The notes beneath the pieces were generated by a model. The model was not told where the DNA came from, searched no databases, and saw only the letters and a list, made by a program, of their open reading frames with translations. The position numbers and the translations under genes were made by a program. Shown piece by piece: positions 34,245 through 43,452 of a DNA stretch of 64,000 nt. Origin of the DNA: JABDKJ01 sp964609215 (GTDB taxonomy: Bacteria; Bacteroidota; Bacteroidia; Flavobacteriales_D; JABDKJ01). The DNA lies in contig CAZSQZ010000001.1 in the NCBI GenBank assembly GCA_964609215.1, forward strand, positions 248,001 to 312,000, given 5' to 3'. Position 1 is the stretch's first letter; the number at the start of each line of letters is the position of its first letter.

Positions 34245-35939
34245 ATGCGTTATTCTTTACTCATTTTTCTCTTTTGGGCTTTAAATTTCCAAGCACAAGA
34301 TCCTTTATTTAATGATATTTCAGACATTGCCGGGACAGGTAATGGATCAACTAACAACGGTGCAATTATTGGTGATTTCAATGGTGATGGCTTGGAAGAT
34401 CTGTTTGTTCCTGCCCGTTTGGGTCCGAATAGACTATTCAAGAATTTAGGTGATGGTACTTTCGAAAATGTTACAGAAAACTCTGGAATAGAAACCGATG
34501 GTCTTACCATGACAGGTGCATGGGGGGATATAGATAACGATGGTGATTTAGATCTTTTTATTGCCAACTATTATACTACTGGCCTCCCTTTTAGTAATTA
34601 TCTCTTTTTAAATGATGGGAATGGTGTTTTCACCGATGTTTCCCAATCTTCCTTAGTGGCTACAAACGATCAAACCAGATCTGTGCATATGATTGACCTA
34701 GATCTGGACGGTTATTTAGATATCTATGTATGCAATCTTGGCCAACAGAATACCCTTTGGAAGAATAATGGTGATAATACCTTCGTCAACAATACCAGTG
34801 TTGCAGGACTCTTTGATTCTCAAATATCCATGGGAGCCGTTTTCTTTGATTACGACAATGATGGTGATCAAGATGTTTATCTAACCCATGATGCTAACCA
34901 GCAATACATTATGTATGAAAATGATGGCAGTGGCATATTTACAGATGTTTCAGAAGAAACGGGATTAGATGTATCTGGGCAAGGAATGGGAGTTGATCAT
35001 GGAGATATTAATAATGATGGTCACTTAGACCTTTATGTTACCAATCTAGGTGCTAATTTTTTATTATTAAATAATGGAAATGGCGCATTTAGTGAAATTG
35101 CGGTTTCAGCGGGTGTAGATGATCCAGGAATGGGATGGGGATGTTTCTTCCTTGATTACGATAATGATGGTTGGGAGGATCTATACGTTATAAATGACTC
35201 CAATTTTAGTCCTTTATCCAATAAACTATACAAAAACAATGGTGATAATACTTTTACTGAAGTTAGTCAGGACAGTCCTTTATATAGCTTCTTTGGTGGT
35301 ATTGGTGGAACATGGGCTGATTTTAACAATGATGGTTTTCCTGAAATAATAGTAGCAAATGGCCATGATACAGTGGGAGTTCAAATTTTTGAAAATCAAA
35401 ACGTTGGGAATAACTGGATTGGATTCGAATTACTTGGAACTAATGTTGCTCCTGATGCTTTCGGAACACGGGTTCAGGTGAGTACCATTAATGGTGTTAA
35501 AATCGATGAAAAAACCTGCGGGTCTTCATACTCCTCTCAAAGTTCCCATAGAGTTTATTTTGGCTTGGGACAAGGTCAGGTTGAAGACATATATATCACT
35601 TGGCCCGATGGATCAGTTGACCATTATGAAGAGCTAGGTATTAATCAAATACACTCCATTCAACAAGGTATAGATCCACTTTCTCTGGAGGAAATAAAAG
35701 ATTATGAATTTGAACTATTTCCTAACCCTTTCAAGAATGAGTTTATTCTTTCCATTGAAGATGATGCAGTTCAAAATATTGAAATAATAAGCATTGAGGG
35801 CAGTCAAGTATTTTCGGAAAAAATTATCTCAAATAATCAGTTGATAAGAACTCCCGGAGAATTGGCAACTGGTATTTATTTAATCCGTCTTCTTGGTGAG
35901 AATGGAGTTCTAGGAACAAAACACATTATCAAGAAATAG
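34245..35939 (+). CDS. CRTAC1-like secreted FG-GAP/ASPIC protein with T9SS type A sorting domain
   Basis: This 564-residue secreted protein starts at MRYSLLIFLFWALNFQAQ, a good signal peptide. The longer frame from 34194 would place non-signal sequence ahead of it. Seven FG-GAP/VCBS-type repeats carry calcium-binding loops: GDFNGDGLEDL, GDIDNDGDLDL, LDLDGYLDI, DYDNDGDQDV, GDINNDGHLDL, DYDNDGWEDL and DFNNDGFPEI. A UnbV/ASPIC domain follows (GTRVQVSTINGVKIDEK ... YFGLGQ). The last 75 residues form a type A T9SS sorting domain (FELFPNPFKNEFILSI ... TGIYLIRL). It probably forms a surface beta-propeller; its binding target is unknown. Confidence 0.9.
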   Translation: MRYSLLIFLFWALNFQAQDPLFNDISDIAGTGNGSTNNGAIIGDFNGDGLEDLFVPARLGPNRLFKNLGDGTFENVTENSGIETDGLTMTGAWGDIDNDGDLDLFIANYYTTGLPFSNYLFLNDGNGVFTDVSQSSLVATNDQTRSVHMIDLDLDGYLDIYVCNLGQQNTLWKNNGDNTFVNNTSVAGLFDSQISMGAVFFDYDNDGDQDVYLTHDANQQYIMYENDGSGIFTDVSEETGLDVSGQGMGVDHGDINNDGHLDLYVTNLGANFLLLNNGNGAFSEIAVSAGVDDPGMGWGCFFLDYDNDGWEDLYVINDSNFSPLSNKLYKNNGDNTFTEVSQDSPLYSFFGGIGGTWADFNNDGFPEIIVANGHDTVGVQIFENQNVGNNWIGFELLGTNVAPDAFGTRVQVSTINGVKIDEKTCGSSYSSQSSHRVYFGLGQGQVEDIYITWPDGSVDHYEELGINQIHSIQQGIDPLSLEEIKDYEFELFPNPFKNEFILSIEDDAVQNIEIISIEGSQVFSEKIISNNQLIRTPGELATGIYLIRLLGENGVLGTKHIIKK

Positions 35940-35948
35940 GAAAAAAGA

Positions 35949-35977
35949 AATGGGGTAACCAGATTGATCACCCCATT
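35949..35977. terminator. GC hairpin downstream of the FG-GAP gene
   Basis: AATGGGGT (35949-35956) pairs perfectly with ACCCCATT (35970-35977). The T-rich flank is on the minus-strand side, while the plus side continues with ACTCAACT repeats instead of a U tract. It may end the accC-side transcript, or be a second stop for minus-strand transcription from the efflux operon. Confidence 0.5.
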
Positions 35978-36175
35978 AACTCAACTTTACTCAACTGAAC
36001 TATAACCTATATCTTTTCATTTCTGTTCTTTAATTGATTCAAAAAGTATCAAAGAATAGAAATGCTTTAATCATTTCTGAGAACCTTTCAAATATCAATT
36101 AAATTTTCGCTGGTCTAATCTATTGTAAAACAGATTTTTAAACATTTAATTGTAAAAATGTCTTAATAAAAAGAA

Positions 36176-36197
36176 GTCCCGCCATTAGAGGCGGGAC
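36176..36197 (-). terminator. Terminator of the efflux operon
   Basis: On the minus strand GTCCCGCC pairs perfectly with GGCGGGAC around a 6-nt loop and is followed by a U-rich tract (TTCTTTTTATT). It lies about 30 nt after the RND transporter stop at 36228 and is a canonical rho-independent terminator for the operon. Confidence 0.9.
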
Positions 36198-36202
36198 CGC
36201 AA

Positions 36203-36226
36203 TTACTAACCAAAACCAAACAACTA
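36203..36226 (-). repeat. Terminator-adjacent repeat, copy A
   Basis: On the plus strand TTACTAACC (36203-36211) and AAACCAAACAACTA (36213-36226) lie between the RND stop codon and its terminator hairpin. The same two blocks recur beside the terminator of the unrelated 46888 gene (copy B, 46825-46876), separated there by 29 nt. Confidence 0.5.
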
Positions 36227-36227
36227 A

Positions 36228-39200
36228 TTAAGATTTTTTCAACCTGTATTTTAGCCTATTCAATAGTAAATACATGGCGGGTACAATGACCAATGTTAAG
36301 AAAGTAGCAAAAGTCAGGCCAAAAATAATTGTCCAACTCATAGGCCCCCAAAAAACAACATTATCTCCACCCAAGTAAATGTTTGGATCAAACTTGTTTA
36401 AAAGACCTGCAAAGTCAATATTCAATCCAATAGCCATTGGAACTAAGCCCAATATTGTAGTGATAGCAGTTAGCAATACTGGTCTTAATCTTTTCTTCCC
36501 TCCTTCTACAACCGATTCAAATAACTCTTCTCTGGTAATGACCAATTTTTCATCTTCAAAATCCAATTGATCAATAGTTTCATCCTGCTTCTTAACAACT
36601 GGAATATCTCTTTCTAAAATTTCATTCATTTCAGAATTCGCTGTAAAACCGAACCTTCTAGCAGCCAGTTTTCTTACTTCTATTAGTTTGGTATAGTCTA
36701 TCAGAACTATTGCATTATTTACAACTACCCCAGCCAAAGAAATTATTCCAATCATAGTCATGATGATAATGAAATCCATATTGAAAATGATTAATCCTAA
36801 AAAGACTCCTGTCAAACTAAGTATTACGGATGTTCCAATGATAAAGGGAGCCGATATCGAATTGAACTGCGTAATAATTATCAAGAGAATTAAAGCAACT
36901 GCAATGAGCAGAGCTTTACCTAGAAAAGCCATTTCTTTCGCTTGCTCTTCTTGCTGACCAGTTACATTTAACGAGACTCCTTTTTGCAATTCAAACTCAG
37001 GTAAAATTTCTCTAATCTTATTATTTACTAATGTTGGGTTATAAGCTTCCAAAACATTAGAATAAACTGTAACCGCCCGATCCAGATTGTCCCGCTTAAC
37101 TGCGCTATAAGTAGAACTTCTTTTCTTCTCAGCCACAGAGGAAAGTGGAACTTGCACAATTTGCCCATTACTTTGGTTTCTGAAAGTAATCTTCTGATTC
37201 ATTAAGGCATCTGCGTCATAGGCATATTTACGAGCAAATCTCAACATAATTGGGAAATCATCTTCTCCTTCCTTATAGGTCGAAATTTCCTTTCCGAAAA
37301 GCGCTGTTCGCATCGCATCACCAATTTGCGCGGTTGATACGTTCATTCTTCTAGCCTTATCTCTGTCTATTACAATTGGCATCTCGGGTTTACCTGTTTC
37401 AACATCTAACTTCAACTCTTCAATCCCTTCTATACGTTTAGAATTTACAAACTGCCTTAAACTATCCGCAACACCAATTAATTGAACGTAGTCTTCTCCT
37501 TTTAATTCCAAATTAATAGGATTCCCCTGTGGCGGGCCATCGGAGTTTTTAGTTACTGTCAATTTAAATCCTGGAATTCCCTTTATACTCGCCTGAAGAT
37601 CTTTCAATATGTCTTTTGTTGCAATGCCGTTTCTATCAGCAAATTTTACAAAAGAGACTTGAATTCTAGCTTTGTTAGGTGAGTCTCCGAACGCTGGTCC
37701 TTGAGCAGGATCAGCAGTTCCTTGACCAACTTGAGCTATCACTGAAGTAACAATTGAGCTCTTTTTAATCTGCTCACTATTGACTTCAAAAAATTTTCCT
37801 TCGACTATAGCAGGTTGATCTAACTCCTTAGTAATCATTTGCTCTACCCGTTTCGTAATCTCATTGGTCTTTTCAATATCTGTACCTATAGGTCCTTCAA
37901 TATAGACATTGATATACTGGGGTTCATTGGGAGGAAAAAACTCAACATTGGGTTGAAAAACTCCAAACAAGACAAACGATAATATAAGTAACCCAAATAT
38001 GCCCGCTAATAAAAAGCCAGGTCTTCTTCCTTTTAAAGCAAATCTCAAAAAACGCTCATAGGCATTCTCTAGTCTAGGGATCGCTTTCCCTTGAAAAGAT
38101 TGCGACATTGGAAAAAGCACATAAGCATTTAAAAGAAGCACTGCGGCTATGATGATAAAAAGATTAGGTAACCAAAAGATCCCCTGTAAGCCATAGAATA
38201 CAGAGGCCCCTAGAATCAAAACTACTGAAATAATTAGCACCTTCCTCCTGTTAAGGTTTTCTTGACCTACCCGCATAAACATGGCCGTTAAAACAGGATT
38301 GATGACCAAGGCCACAAACAAAGAAGACGCTAATACAATCATTAAAGTCATAGGAAGAAATTTCATAAACTCTCCCATTATACCAGGCCAAAGAGCCAAA
38401 GGCACAAAAGCAGCAAGAGTTGTTGCAGTAGAAGCGATGATTGGCCATGCAACTTCTCCCACACCTTCTTTTGCAGCTTGTATAGGTCTTTTACCTTCAT
38501 CCATCAAACGATAGATGTTTTCTACCACAACAATTCCGTTGTCTACTAGCATTCCCAAAGCCAATACCAAAGAGAACAGAACCATCATATTCAAAGTAAC
38601 TCCTGCTGCATTTAGAATTGCAAATGAAAGCATCATGGATAAAGGAATAGCAACACCAACAAACAAGGCGTTTCTTAAGCCGAGGAAAAAAAGCAATACC
38701 AAAACCACAAGAATGACACCAAACAAAATAGAATTCACTAACTCATCTAACTGTGTTTCGGTTGCTTCAGATTGATCTCCGGTAATCGTTATTTGAAGGT
38801 TTTCTGGAAAGTACGTTTCTTTTGCGATATCAATAATTTCTCTAATGGATGTGGATGCTGCAATTAAATTTTCTCCACCTCTTTTTATAACATCAAGCAT
38901 AACAACAGGTTGCTCAAATTCACGTGCATAACTCTTCTTCTCTTCTTCTTTGAAGTTTACCTCTGCAATGTCCCTAAGATAGACGATGTTATCATTCTCC
39001 TGTTTTACAATAATGTTTTCTATTTCCAAGGTTGATTTGAATTGACCATCAACACTTACCGTTCTTCGAAAATCATCAACCAAAAGTTCTCCTCCAGAAA
39101 TGGAAATGTTTTCTTGTTGAATAGCTCCTGCAATATCATTAAAGCCCAATTTTACAGCTTCCATCTTAGGCAAGTCAACATTTATTTGCACTTCCTTTTC

Positions 39201-39770
39201 TGAAATACCTCTAATATCGACCTTATTAATTTCTGGTAGTTCTTCTATTTTGTCTTCCAGGTACTCACTGTATTCCTTCAATTGATCCACAGAAAACTCA
39301 CCTGAAAGGTTCACATTCATAATAGGCACCAATTCAGAAAAGTTCAATTCAAAAATATTTGGATCTGCGGGTAAATCAGTGGGAAAATCTGGATCTGCTT
39401 TGGCAATGTCCACTTTGTCCTTAACCTTTCGCAAAGCCTCTTCAACGGGTACAGAAAAGTCGAACAAGATTCGAATACTGGAAAAGTCTTGAAGGCTTGA
39501 AGATGTTATTTCATCAACTCCAGTAATAGATTTCAGTTCCTTCTCAATGGGTCTTGTAATTAACTTTTCAATATCTGAGGGGCCATTCCCTGGGTAAGGT
39601 GTGCTGATGTAAATTTCTGGCGTAACAATTTCCGGAAAAGCTTCTTTTGGCATGGAACCATAAGAAAGAACTCCTAGAACAATTACAATGATAGTTAACA
39701 ATAGAACCGTAGTTCTATTGTTTACAGACGCATTACTTAAGCCGAAAGTCTTTGTTGTTTTCTTTGCCAT
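36228..39770 (-). CDS. RND-family efflux permease (HAE1/AcrB type)
   Basis: This inner-membrane proton-driven pump has about 1180 residues. It has TM1 near the N-terminus, the large periplasmic porter loops, and TM4 with a proton-relay aspartate in LGMLVDNGIVVVENI. The duplicated second half has GVVVNNAIVLIDY. It is longer than AcrB. Two extra hydrophobic segments lie between TM6 and TM7 (KVLIISVVLILGASVFYG and LFIIIAAVLLLNAYVLF), and an insertion of about 45 hydrophilic residues follows the NNAIVLIDY helix. ATG at 39770 is preferred to TTG at 39776. It is the last gene of the tetR-tolC-MFP-RND operon; substrates are unknown. Confidence 0.93.
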   Translation of the reverse strand: MAKKTTKTFGLSNASVNNRTTVLLLTIIVIVLGVLSYGSMPKEAFPEIVTPEIYISTPYPGNGPSDIEKLITRPIEKELKSITGVDEITSSSLQDFSSIRILFDFSVPVEEALRKVKDKVDIAKADPDFPTDLPADPNIFELNFSELVPIMNVNLSGEFSVDQLKEYSEYLEDKIEELPEINKVDIRGISEKEVQINVDLPKMEAVKLGFNDIAGAIQQENISISGGELLVDDFRRTVSVDGQFKSTLEIENIIVKQENDNIVYLRDIAEVNFKEEEKKSYAREFEQPVVMLDVIKRGGENLIAASTSIREIIDIAKETYFPENLQITITGDQSEATETQLDELVNSILFGVILVVLVLLFFLGLRNALFVGVAIPLSMMLSFAILNAAGVTLNMMVLFSLVLALGMLVDNGIVVVENIYRLMDEGKRPIQAAKEGVGEVAWPIIASTATTLAAFVPLALWPGIMGEFMKFLPMTLMIVLASSLFVALVINPVLTAMFMRVGQENLNRRKVLIISVVLILGASVFYGLQGIFWLPNLFIIIAAVLLLNAYVLFPMSQSFQGKAIPRLENAYERFLRFALKGRRPGFLLAGIFGLLILSFVLFGVFQPNVEFFPPNEPQYINVYIEGPIGTDIEKTNEITKRVEQMITKELDQPAIVEGKFFEVNSEQIKKSSIVTSVIAQVGQGTADPAQGPAFGDSPNKARIQVSFVKFADRNGIATKDILKDLQASIKGIPGFKLTVTKNSDGPPQGNPINLELKGEDYVQLIGVADSLRQFVNSKRIEGIEELKLDVETGKPEMPIVIDRDKARRMNVSTAQIGDAMRTALFGKEISTYKEGEDDFPIMLRFARKYAYDADALMNQKITFRNQSNGQIVQVPLSSVAEKKRSSTYSAVKRDNLDRAVTVYSNVLEAYNPTLVNNKIREILPEFELQKGVSLNVTGQQEEQAKEMAFLGKALLIAVALILLIIITQFNSISAPFIIGTSVILSLTGVFLGLIIFNMDFIIIMTMIGIISLAGVVVNNAIVLIDYTKLIEVRKLAARRFGFTANSEMNEILERDIPVVKKQDETIDQLDFEDEKLVITREELFESVVEGGKKRLRPVLLTAITTILGLVPMAIGLNIDFAGLLNKFDPNIYLGGDNVVFWGPMSWTIIFGLTFATFLTLVIVPAMYLLLNRLKYRLKKS

Positions 39771-39776
39771 TTTCAA

Positions 39777-40913
39777 TTAGTTTAATCGAACTTCTTGATT
39801 ATTCCTAACACTTCTATTACCCTCAGAAATCACCCTATCGCCACTTTCTAGACCCAAAAGAACCTCTACAAATCCATTGTACTCTTTTCCCGTATCCAAC
39901 ATCTTTTGCTTCGCAACTAGCTTATCAGCTTCTTCTTGTAAAATATAAACGAAATCTTGTCCTTCAGTATTCTGAAGTATATCGGATGTTTTAACCATTA
40001 ATGTATTAGGGTTCTCATAATCTTTAACCACAACCTTGGTCATTAGATTTGGCTTCAACCCATCAGTTGATTTTGCTGGAACACGTATTTTAAAAGATCT
40101 GTTTTCAGGATTAATGAAGTTAGATACCTCATCTACTTTCGTGTATACATCATCAAATTCGCCTCCTACAACAAGCCTAACCGGAGTTCCCTCATTTACT
40201 TTACCTAAATATTGTTCCGAAACTTCGCAGGTGATATACATCTGATCCAAATTGACTAATCGCATCAATGGCATCCCTGGATTCGCCATTTCCCCTGTGT
40301 TAGAGAATATTTCATCTATTGTTCCAGTAAAAGGAGCTTTTACTAGAGATTTAGATAATTGACTTCTTAGGGTTTTTAAAGTAGCTTCCAGGCCTTCCTT
40401 CCTATTTTTTGCTTGTAAATATTGTATTTCAGAACCTATGTTTTGCTTCCAAAGGCGTTCTTGTTTTTCATAAGTTGTATTAGCCAAATCATAAGAAGTT
40501 TGAACCTCAGAGATTTGATTTCTAATGACTTCGCTATCAATATTTGCTAGACTTTGTCCTTTTTTGACTATTTGGCCTTCTTGCACCTTTACATTCTTTA
40601 TTAAGCCTGCTGATTCTGGATAAAGTAGAATATTCTTATCCGTCTCTACCTGACCATAAATCTCAAAGTGATGAGAAAATACGGTGTCCTTCAGAACATT
40701 ATATTTTACCAGTATTCTATTATCTGCTGCAGCTGTGTCAATCTCTGCAAGTCTGTCATCAATAGATTGAATCTCGTTCTTTAATGAATCAATCTTTGAT
40801 TCTAGTTTGCTTTTGTCTTCTTTTAATTGAGCAATGTCATCCATTGGTTTTTCTCCACAAGAGATAATGAATACACTAAAAATTATCGCTGTTATATATG
40901 TGTATGCCTTCAT
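39777..40913 (-). CDS. RND efflux periplasmic adaptor lipoprotein (MFP)
   Basis: The adaptor joins the pump to the outer-membrane channel. It has 378 residues from ATG at 40913, which gives a lipoprotein signal with Cys19 in VFIISCGEK. An in-frame ATG at 40931 also exists but overlaps tolC. The order is a short coiled coil (IAQLKEDKSKLESKIDSLKN), a lipoyl half-motif (VKVQEGQIVKKGQSLA), a helical hairpin, a second lipoyl half (KAPFTGTIDEIFSNTGEM), then beta-barrel and membrane-proximal domains. The leading coiled coil directly after the lipid anchor is a feature of many Bacteroidota adaptors. Confidence 0.93.
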   Translation of the reverse strand: MKAYTYITAIIFSVFIISCGEKPMDDIAQLKEDKSKLESKIDSLKNEIQSIDDRLAEIDTAAADNRILVKYNVLKDTVFSHHFEIYGQVETDKNILLYPESAGLIKNVKVQEGQIVKKGQSLANIDSEVIRNQISEVQTSYDLANTTYEKQERLWKQNIGSEIQYLQAKNRKEGLEATLKTLRSQLSKSLVKAPFTGTIDEIFSNTGEMANPGMPLMRLVNLDQMYITCEVSEQYLGKVNEGTPVRLVVGGEFDDVYTKVDEVSNFINPENRSFKIRVPAKSTDGLKPNLMTKVVVKDYENPNTLMVKTSDILQNTEGQDFVYILQEEADKLVAKQKMLDTGKEYNGFVEVLLGLESGDRVISEGNRSVRNNQEVRLN

Positions 40914-40923
40914 AACGATTCTA

Positions 40924-42306
40924 TTATTCATATTTATTACTTGCCTTATCTAAGGCAGATTTTGCGTTTAAAAAATTAAGGACTGATTCTATATATTTAC
41001 CTTCTTCCTGCAAGTATTGGCTTTGCATTTGGTTCAGTTCAAAACTAGATGCAATTCCCTCCTGATATTTTATTTGGGTCTTGTCATATATTCTCTTCGC
41101 TAAATCAGCATTTTGCCTTCTAATTTGATATTGTTCTTGTGCAAAGAGAAAATTTGAATAAGCATTATTATAGGCCATTTTAATTCCTTCTTCCGCTTGG
41201 TTAACCATAATCTCCGCATTATCATAATCCAATTTTGCTTGCTTTACCACATTCTTTTTCATACCACTACTAAAGATAGGCACGTTTAAATTTAAGCCCC
41301 AAATAGTGGCAGGAAACCACTCTTCATCACTATTAAAAAAATCAAATTCTAGTCTTTGGGCACTTTGACTATGTGTTGCGAATGCTGATAAAACGGGAAG
41401 GTATTGTGCCTTTTTGTTTTTTACATTTAAGCCATTAAGCGTTAAATTACTCAATGCCGTTTTATAAGTGGGGTGAGTTTCTGTTTCCAAAGTTCGTTGT
41501 GCTAAAGTAATGCCAGAATAGCTTTGTAATAGGGCATTCAGATTGTCCGTTAAACTTACTTGTTGGCTAATAGGCATGCCAATTTGCATTTTAAACAAAT
41601 CCATAACATTATTGCTTTGCCTTTTAACATTTGATAGGTTGGCATTTAACTGAGAGATTGTCAACTCCAACTGCTCTACTTCCTGTTGTTCTATAAAACC
41701 TTCCTCATAGAATGCCTTAGAATCTTCCAAAAGTTTGGTTAGAGAATTTAGATTGTCCGTTAATATCACTTCATTTTCTTTGCTAACCAAAACGGTGTAG
41801 TATGCAGAGGCCACGGCCTCCTTTACCTCCGCTTCATTAATTAATAATTGATTTTCATTTACTTCAACAAAGGCCTTTGTGGCCTGAAGACCAATTAAAT
41901 AGGAACCATTAAATAATAGTTGTTGCAACTCTATTGACCCCGTTACATTAAAATCGGTTTGAAATTGTGCAGGTAAAGTTCCGAACTGGGGCACATTTGC
42001 ACTTGGAATAAGGTCCTCCGCAACCAAGACCCCATATATTGAAGGCGAAATAAAATCTGGTAAAACGGTAACTGGTATATCTAAAAAATGTTGAAAGGAG
42101 CCATTTGCATTAACCTGAGGCAACCCTATCGCAAAAGTCTCTTTAACCAAGCTCTTAGATTTCTCTATTTCTATTCTCGCTGATTTATTGGAATAAGCAT
42201 TCTCAAGAGCATAAGCTTGTGCCTCCTCCAAGCTCAATGCATTTTGAGCTAACATGCTACTACAACATAAGATAAGGACAGCAAAAATGTGTGTTAATTT
42301 CTTCAT
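40924..42306 (-). CDS. TolC-family outer-membrane efflux protein
   Basis: This 460-residue channel component has a signal peptide (ThrHis-led IFAVLILCCSSMLAQ). Two repeats of the TolC fold follow, each with long amphipathic helices (LSLEEAQAYALENAYS at the start; QAEEGIKMAYNNAYSNFLFA near the end) and short barrel strands. The start overlaps the tetR stop (ATGA). The gene ends 13 nt before the MFP start codon, so the three-part pump is made from one mRNA. tolC comes first here, with the inner-membrane pump last. Confidence 0.93.
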   Translation of the reverse strand: MKKLTHIFAVLILCCSSMLAQNALSLEEAQAYALENAYSNKSARIEIEKSKSLVKETFAIGLPQVNANGSFQHFLDIPVTVLPDFISPSIYGVLVAEDLIPSANVPQFGTLPAQFQTDFNVTGSIELQQLLFNGSYLIGLQATKAFVEVNENQLLINEAEVKEAVASAYYTVLVSKENEVILTDNLNSLTKLLEDSKAFYEEGFIEQQEVEQLELTISQLNANLSNVKRQSNNVMDLFKMQIGMPISQQVSLTDNLNALLQSYSGITLAQRTLETETHPTYKTALSNLTLNGLNVKNKKAQYLPVLSAFATHSQSAQRLEFDFFNSDEEWFPATIWGLNLNVPIFSSGMKKNVVKQAKLDYDNAEIMVNQAEEGIKMAYNNAYSNFLFAQEQYQIRRQNADLAKRIYDKTQIKYQEGIASSFELNQMQSQYLQEEGKYIESVLNFLNAKSALDKASNKYE

Positions 42307-42926
42307 GCGTTCTTTGTTCTTTGGTTCTTTTCTTTTTTCTCTAGGTATTCTATCCCTTTTTTATTGGCGATTCCCCTGATATGATATCTGAATAAAATGG
42401 CGTATACTTCTTCAAATGAAATCTCACTAGGTGGAAATACTTCTGCATCAAAAACTACATCTATTTTTCTTAGATAGATTTTTGAAATTACATCTGCATT
42501 GAGGTCTTTTCTATAAACACCTTCCTCCAAACCTTTCTCCAGATTTGTTTGCATGCATGTGAAAATATAGCTTTGATGTTTGAGCATCGTTTCTTGAAAT
42601 ACTTCCGCATGATATTTTTCTAAATCATAGTGAATAGAAGGATGCATTCCCTTTAGTAAGCCAGAAATAAACTGACCTATTTCAAACATTTCATCAATAG
42701 CGTTTAAGCCTTTTGATCGAATTTCATTAATGACTTTTTGTTCTAAACCGCACTGAAACAACAAAGCCTTTTTTACCAGATCGTTTTTGTCTTTAACAAA
42801 TTTATATAGGGTCTTTTTGGAAATGCCCAAATGCCTGGACATATCATCCATCGTTACGGATTTAATTCCATACTGCATGAAAACGCCTAATGCCTGGCCT
42901 ACTAGCTCTAATTCTTTTTCCTCCAT
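42303..42926 (-). CDS. TetR/AcrR-family repressor of the efflux operon
   Basis: This 207-residue regulator has an N-terminal helix-turn-helix (about 25-48, TMDDMSRHLGISKKTLYKFV) and a divergent C-terminal ligand-binding domain. ATG at 42926 is preferred to the in-frame TTG at 42938, because the latter overlaps the promoter element at 42936-42943. It is the first gene of the operon it is expected to control and overlaps tolC by 4 nt. A 28-bp palindrome lies directly upstream of its promoter and is the likely operator, so autorepression is probable. The inducing ligand is unknown. Confidence 0.92.
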   Translation of the reverse strand: MEEKELELVGQALGVFMQYGIKSVTMDDMSRHLGISKKTLYKFVKDKNDLVKKALLFQCGLEQKVINEIRSKGLNAIDEMFEIGQFISGLLKGMHPSIHYDLEKYHAEVFQETMLKHQSYIFTCMQTNLEKGLEEGVYRKDLNADVISKIYLRKIDVVFDAEVFPPSEISFEEVYAILFRYHIRGIANKKGIEYLEKKEKNQRTKNA

Positions 42927-42935
42927 TTCCGAGTG

Positions 42936-42943
42936 CAAATATA
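42936..42943 (-). promoter_or_regulatory. Promoter -7 element of the tetR-efflux operon
   Basis: On the minus strand TATATTTG matches TAnnTTTG perfectly and ends 9 nt before the tetR ATG at 42926. The expected -33 region falls inside the palindrome at 42961-42988. Confidence 0.6.
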
Positions 42944-42960
42944 AAAACTATTTACACAAC

Positions 42961-42988
42961 GGAAACATTTTTTACATATTATGTTTCC
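42961..42988. promoter_or_regulatory. Candidate TetR operator palindrome
   Basis: GGAAACAT (42961-42968) and ATGTTTCC (42981-42988) are perfect inverted arms around 12 nt. The palindrome covers the -33 region of the tetR promoter and lies in the short dut-tetR gap. It has no U tract, which argues against a dut terminator. Its size and position fit a TetR dimer site that blocks RNA polymerase. Confidence 0.6.
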
Positions 42989-42997
42989 AAGTGGAAT

Positions 42998-43432
42998 TTA
43001 TTTGACCCCGGTACTTCCGAATCCACCTTCACCCCTTAAAGTAAGGCTCAACTCTTCTTTTTCCAACCATTTTGCCTGCTCATGTCTTGCAATAATCATT
43101 TGTGCAACACGTTCTCCATCTTCTATTTCCACAATCTCTCTGGAAAGATTTACCAATAGAATTTTTATCTCTCCCCTATAATCTGCATCTATAGTCCCAG
43201 GAGAATTCAATACGGTGATTCCCTTTTTATAGGCCATTCCACTTCTGGGTCGTATCTGCGCTTCTGTTCCTTCGGGAAGCGCAATAAAAAGACCTGTAGA
43301 GACCAAGGTTCGATCCATGGGCTGCAATGTTATCTTCTTATCTAAATTAGCTCGTAAATCTAAGCCTGCTGATAAGCTGGTTTCGTATCTAGGTAAATCG
43401 TGCTTGGAGCGGTTAATGATTTCTACTTCCAT
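42998..43432 (-). CDS. dut: dUTP diphosphatase
   Basis: This 144-residue trimeric dUTPase hydrolyses dUTP to dUMP, keeping uracil out of DNA and supplying dTMP synthesis. Five motifs are present in order: SAGLDLRA, PRSGMAYKKG, GTIDADYRGEI, GERVAQMI and the C-terminal P-loop-like RGEGGFGSTG. It lies 20 nt after the response regulator stop and so is probably co-transcribed with the two-component system. That is a positional link only. Confidence 0.97.
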   Translation of the reverse strand: MEVEIINRSKHDLPRYETSLSAGLDLRANLDKKITLQPMDRTLVSTGLFIALPEGTEAQIRPRSGMAYKKGITVLNSPGTIDADYRGEIKILLVNLSREIVEIEDGERVAQMIIARHEQAKWLEKEELSLTLRGEGGFGSTGVK

Positions 43433-43452
43433 GCTCCAAAACTATTAAGGAT

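Noticed and set aside
38281..38775. Two plus-strand frames of 77 and 86 residues inside the RND gene
   Set aside because: They are antisense to transmembrane-coding sequence, which leaves long complementary open frames; no family resemblance.
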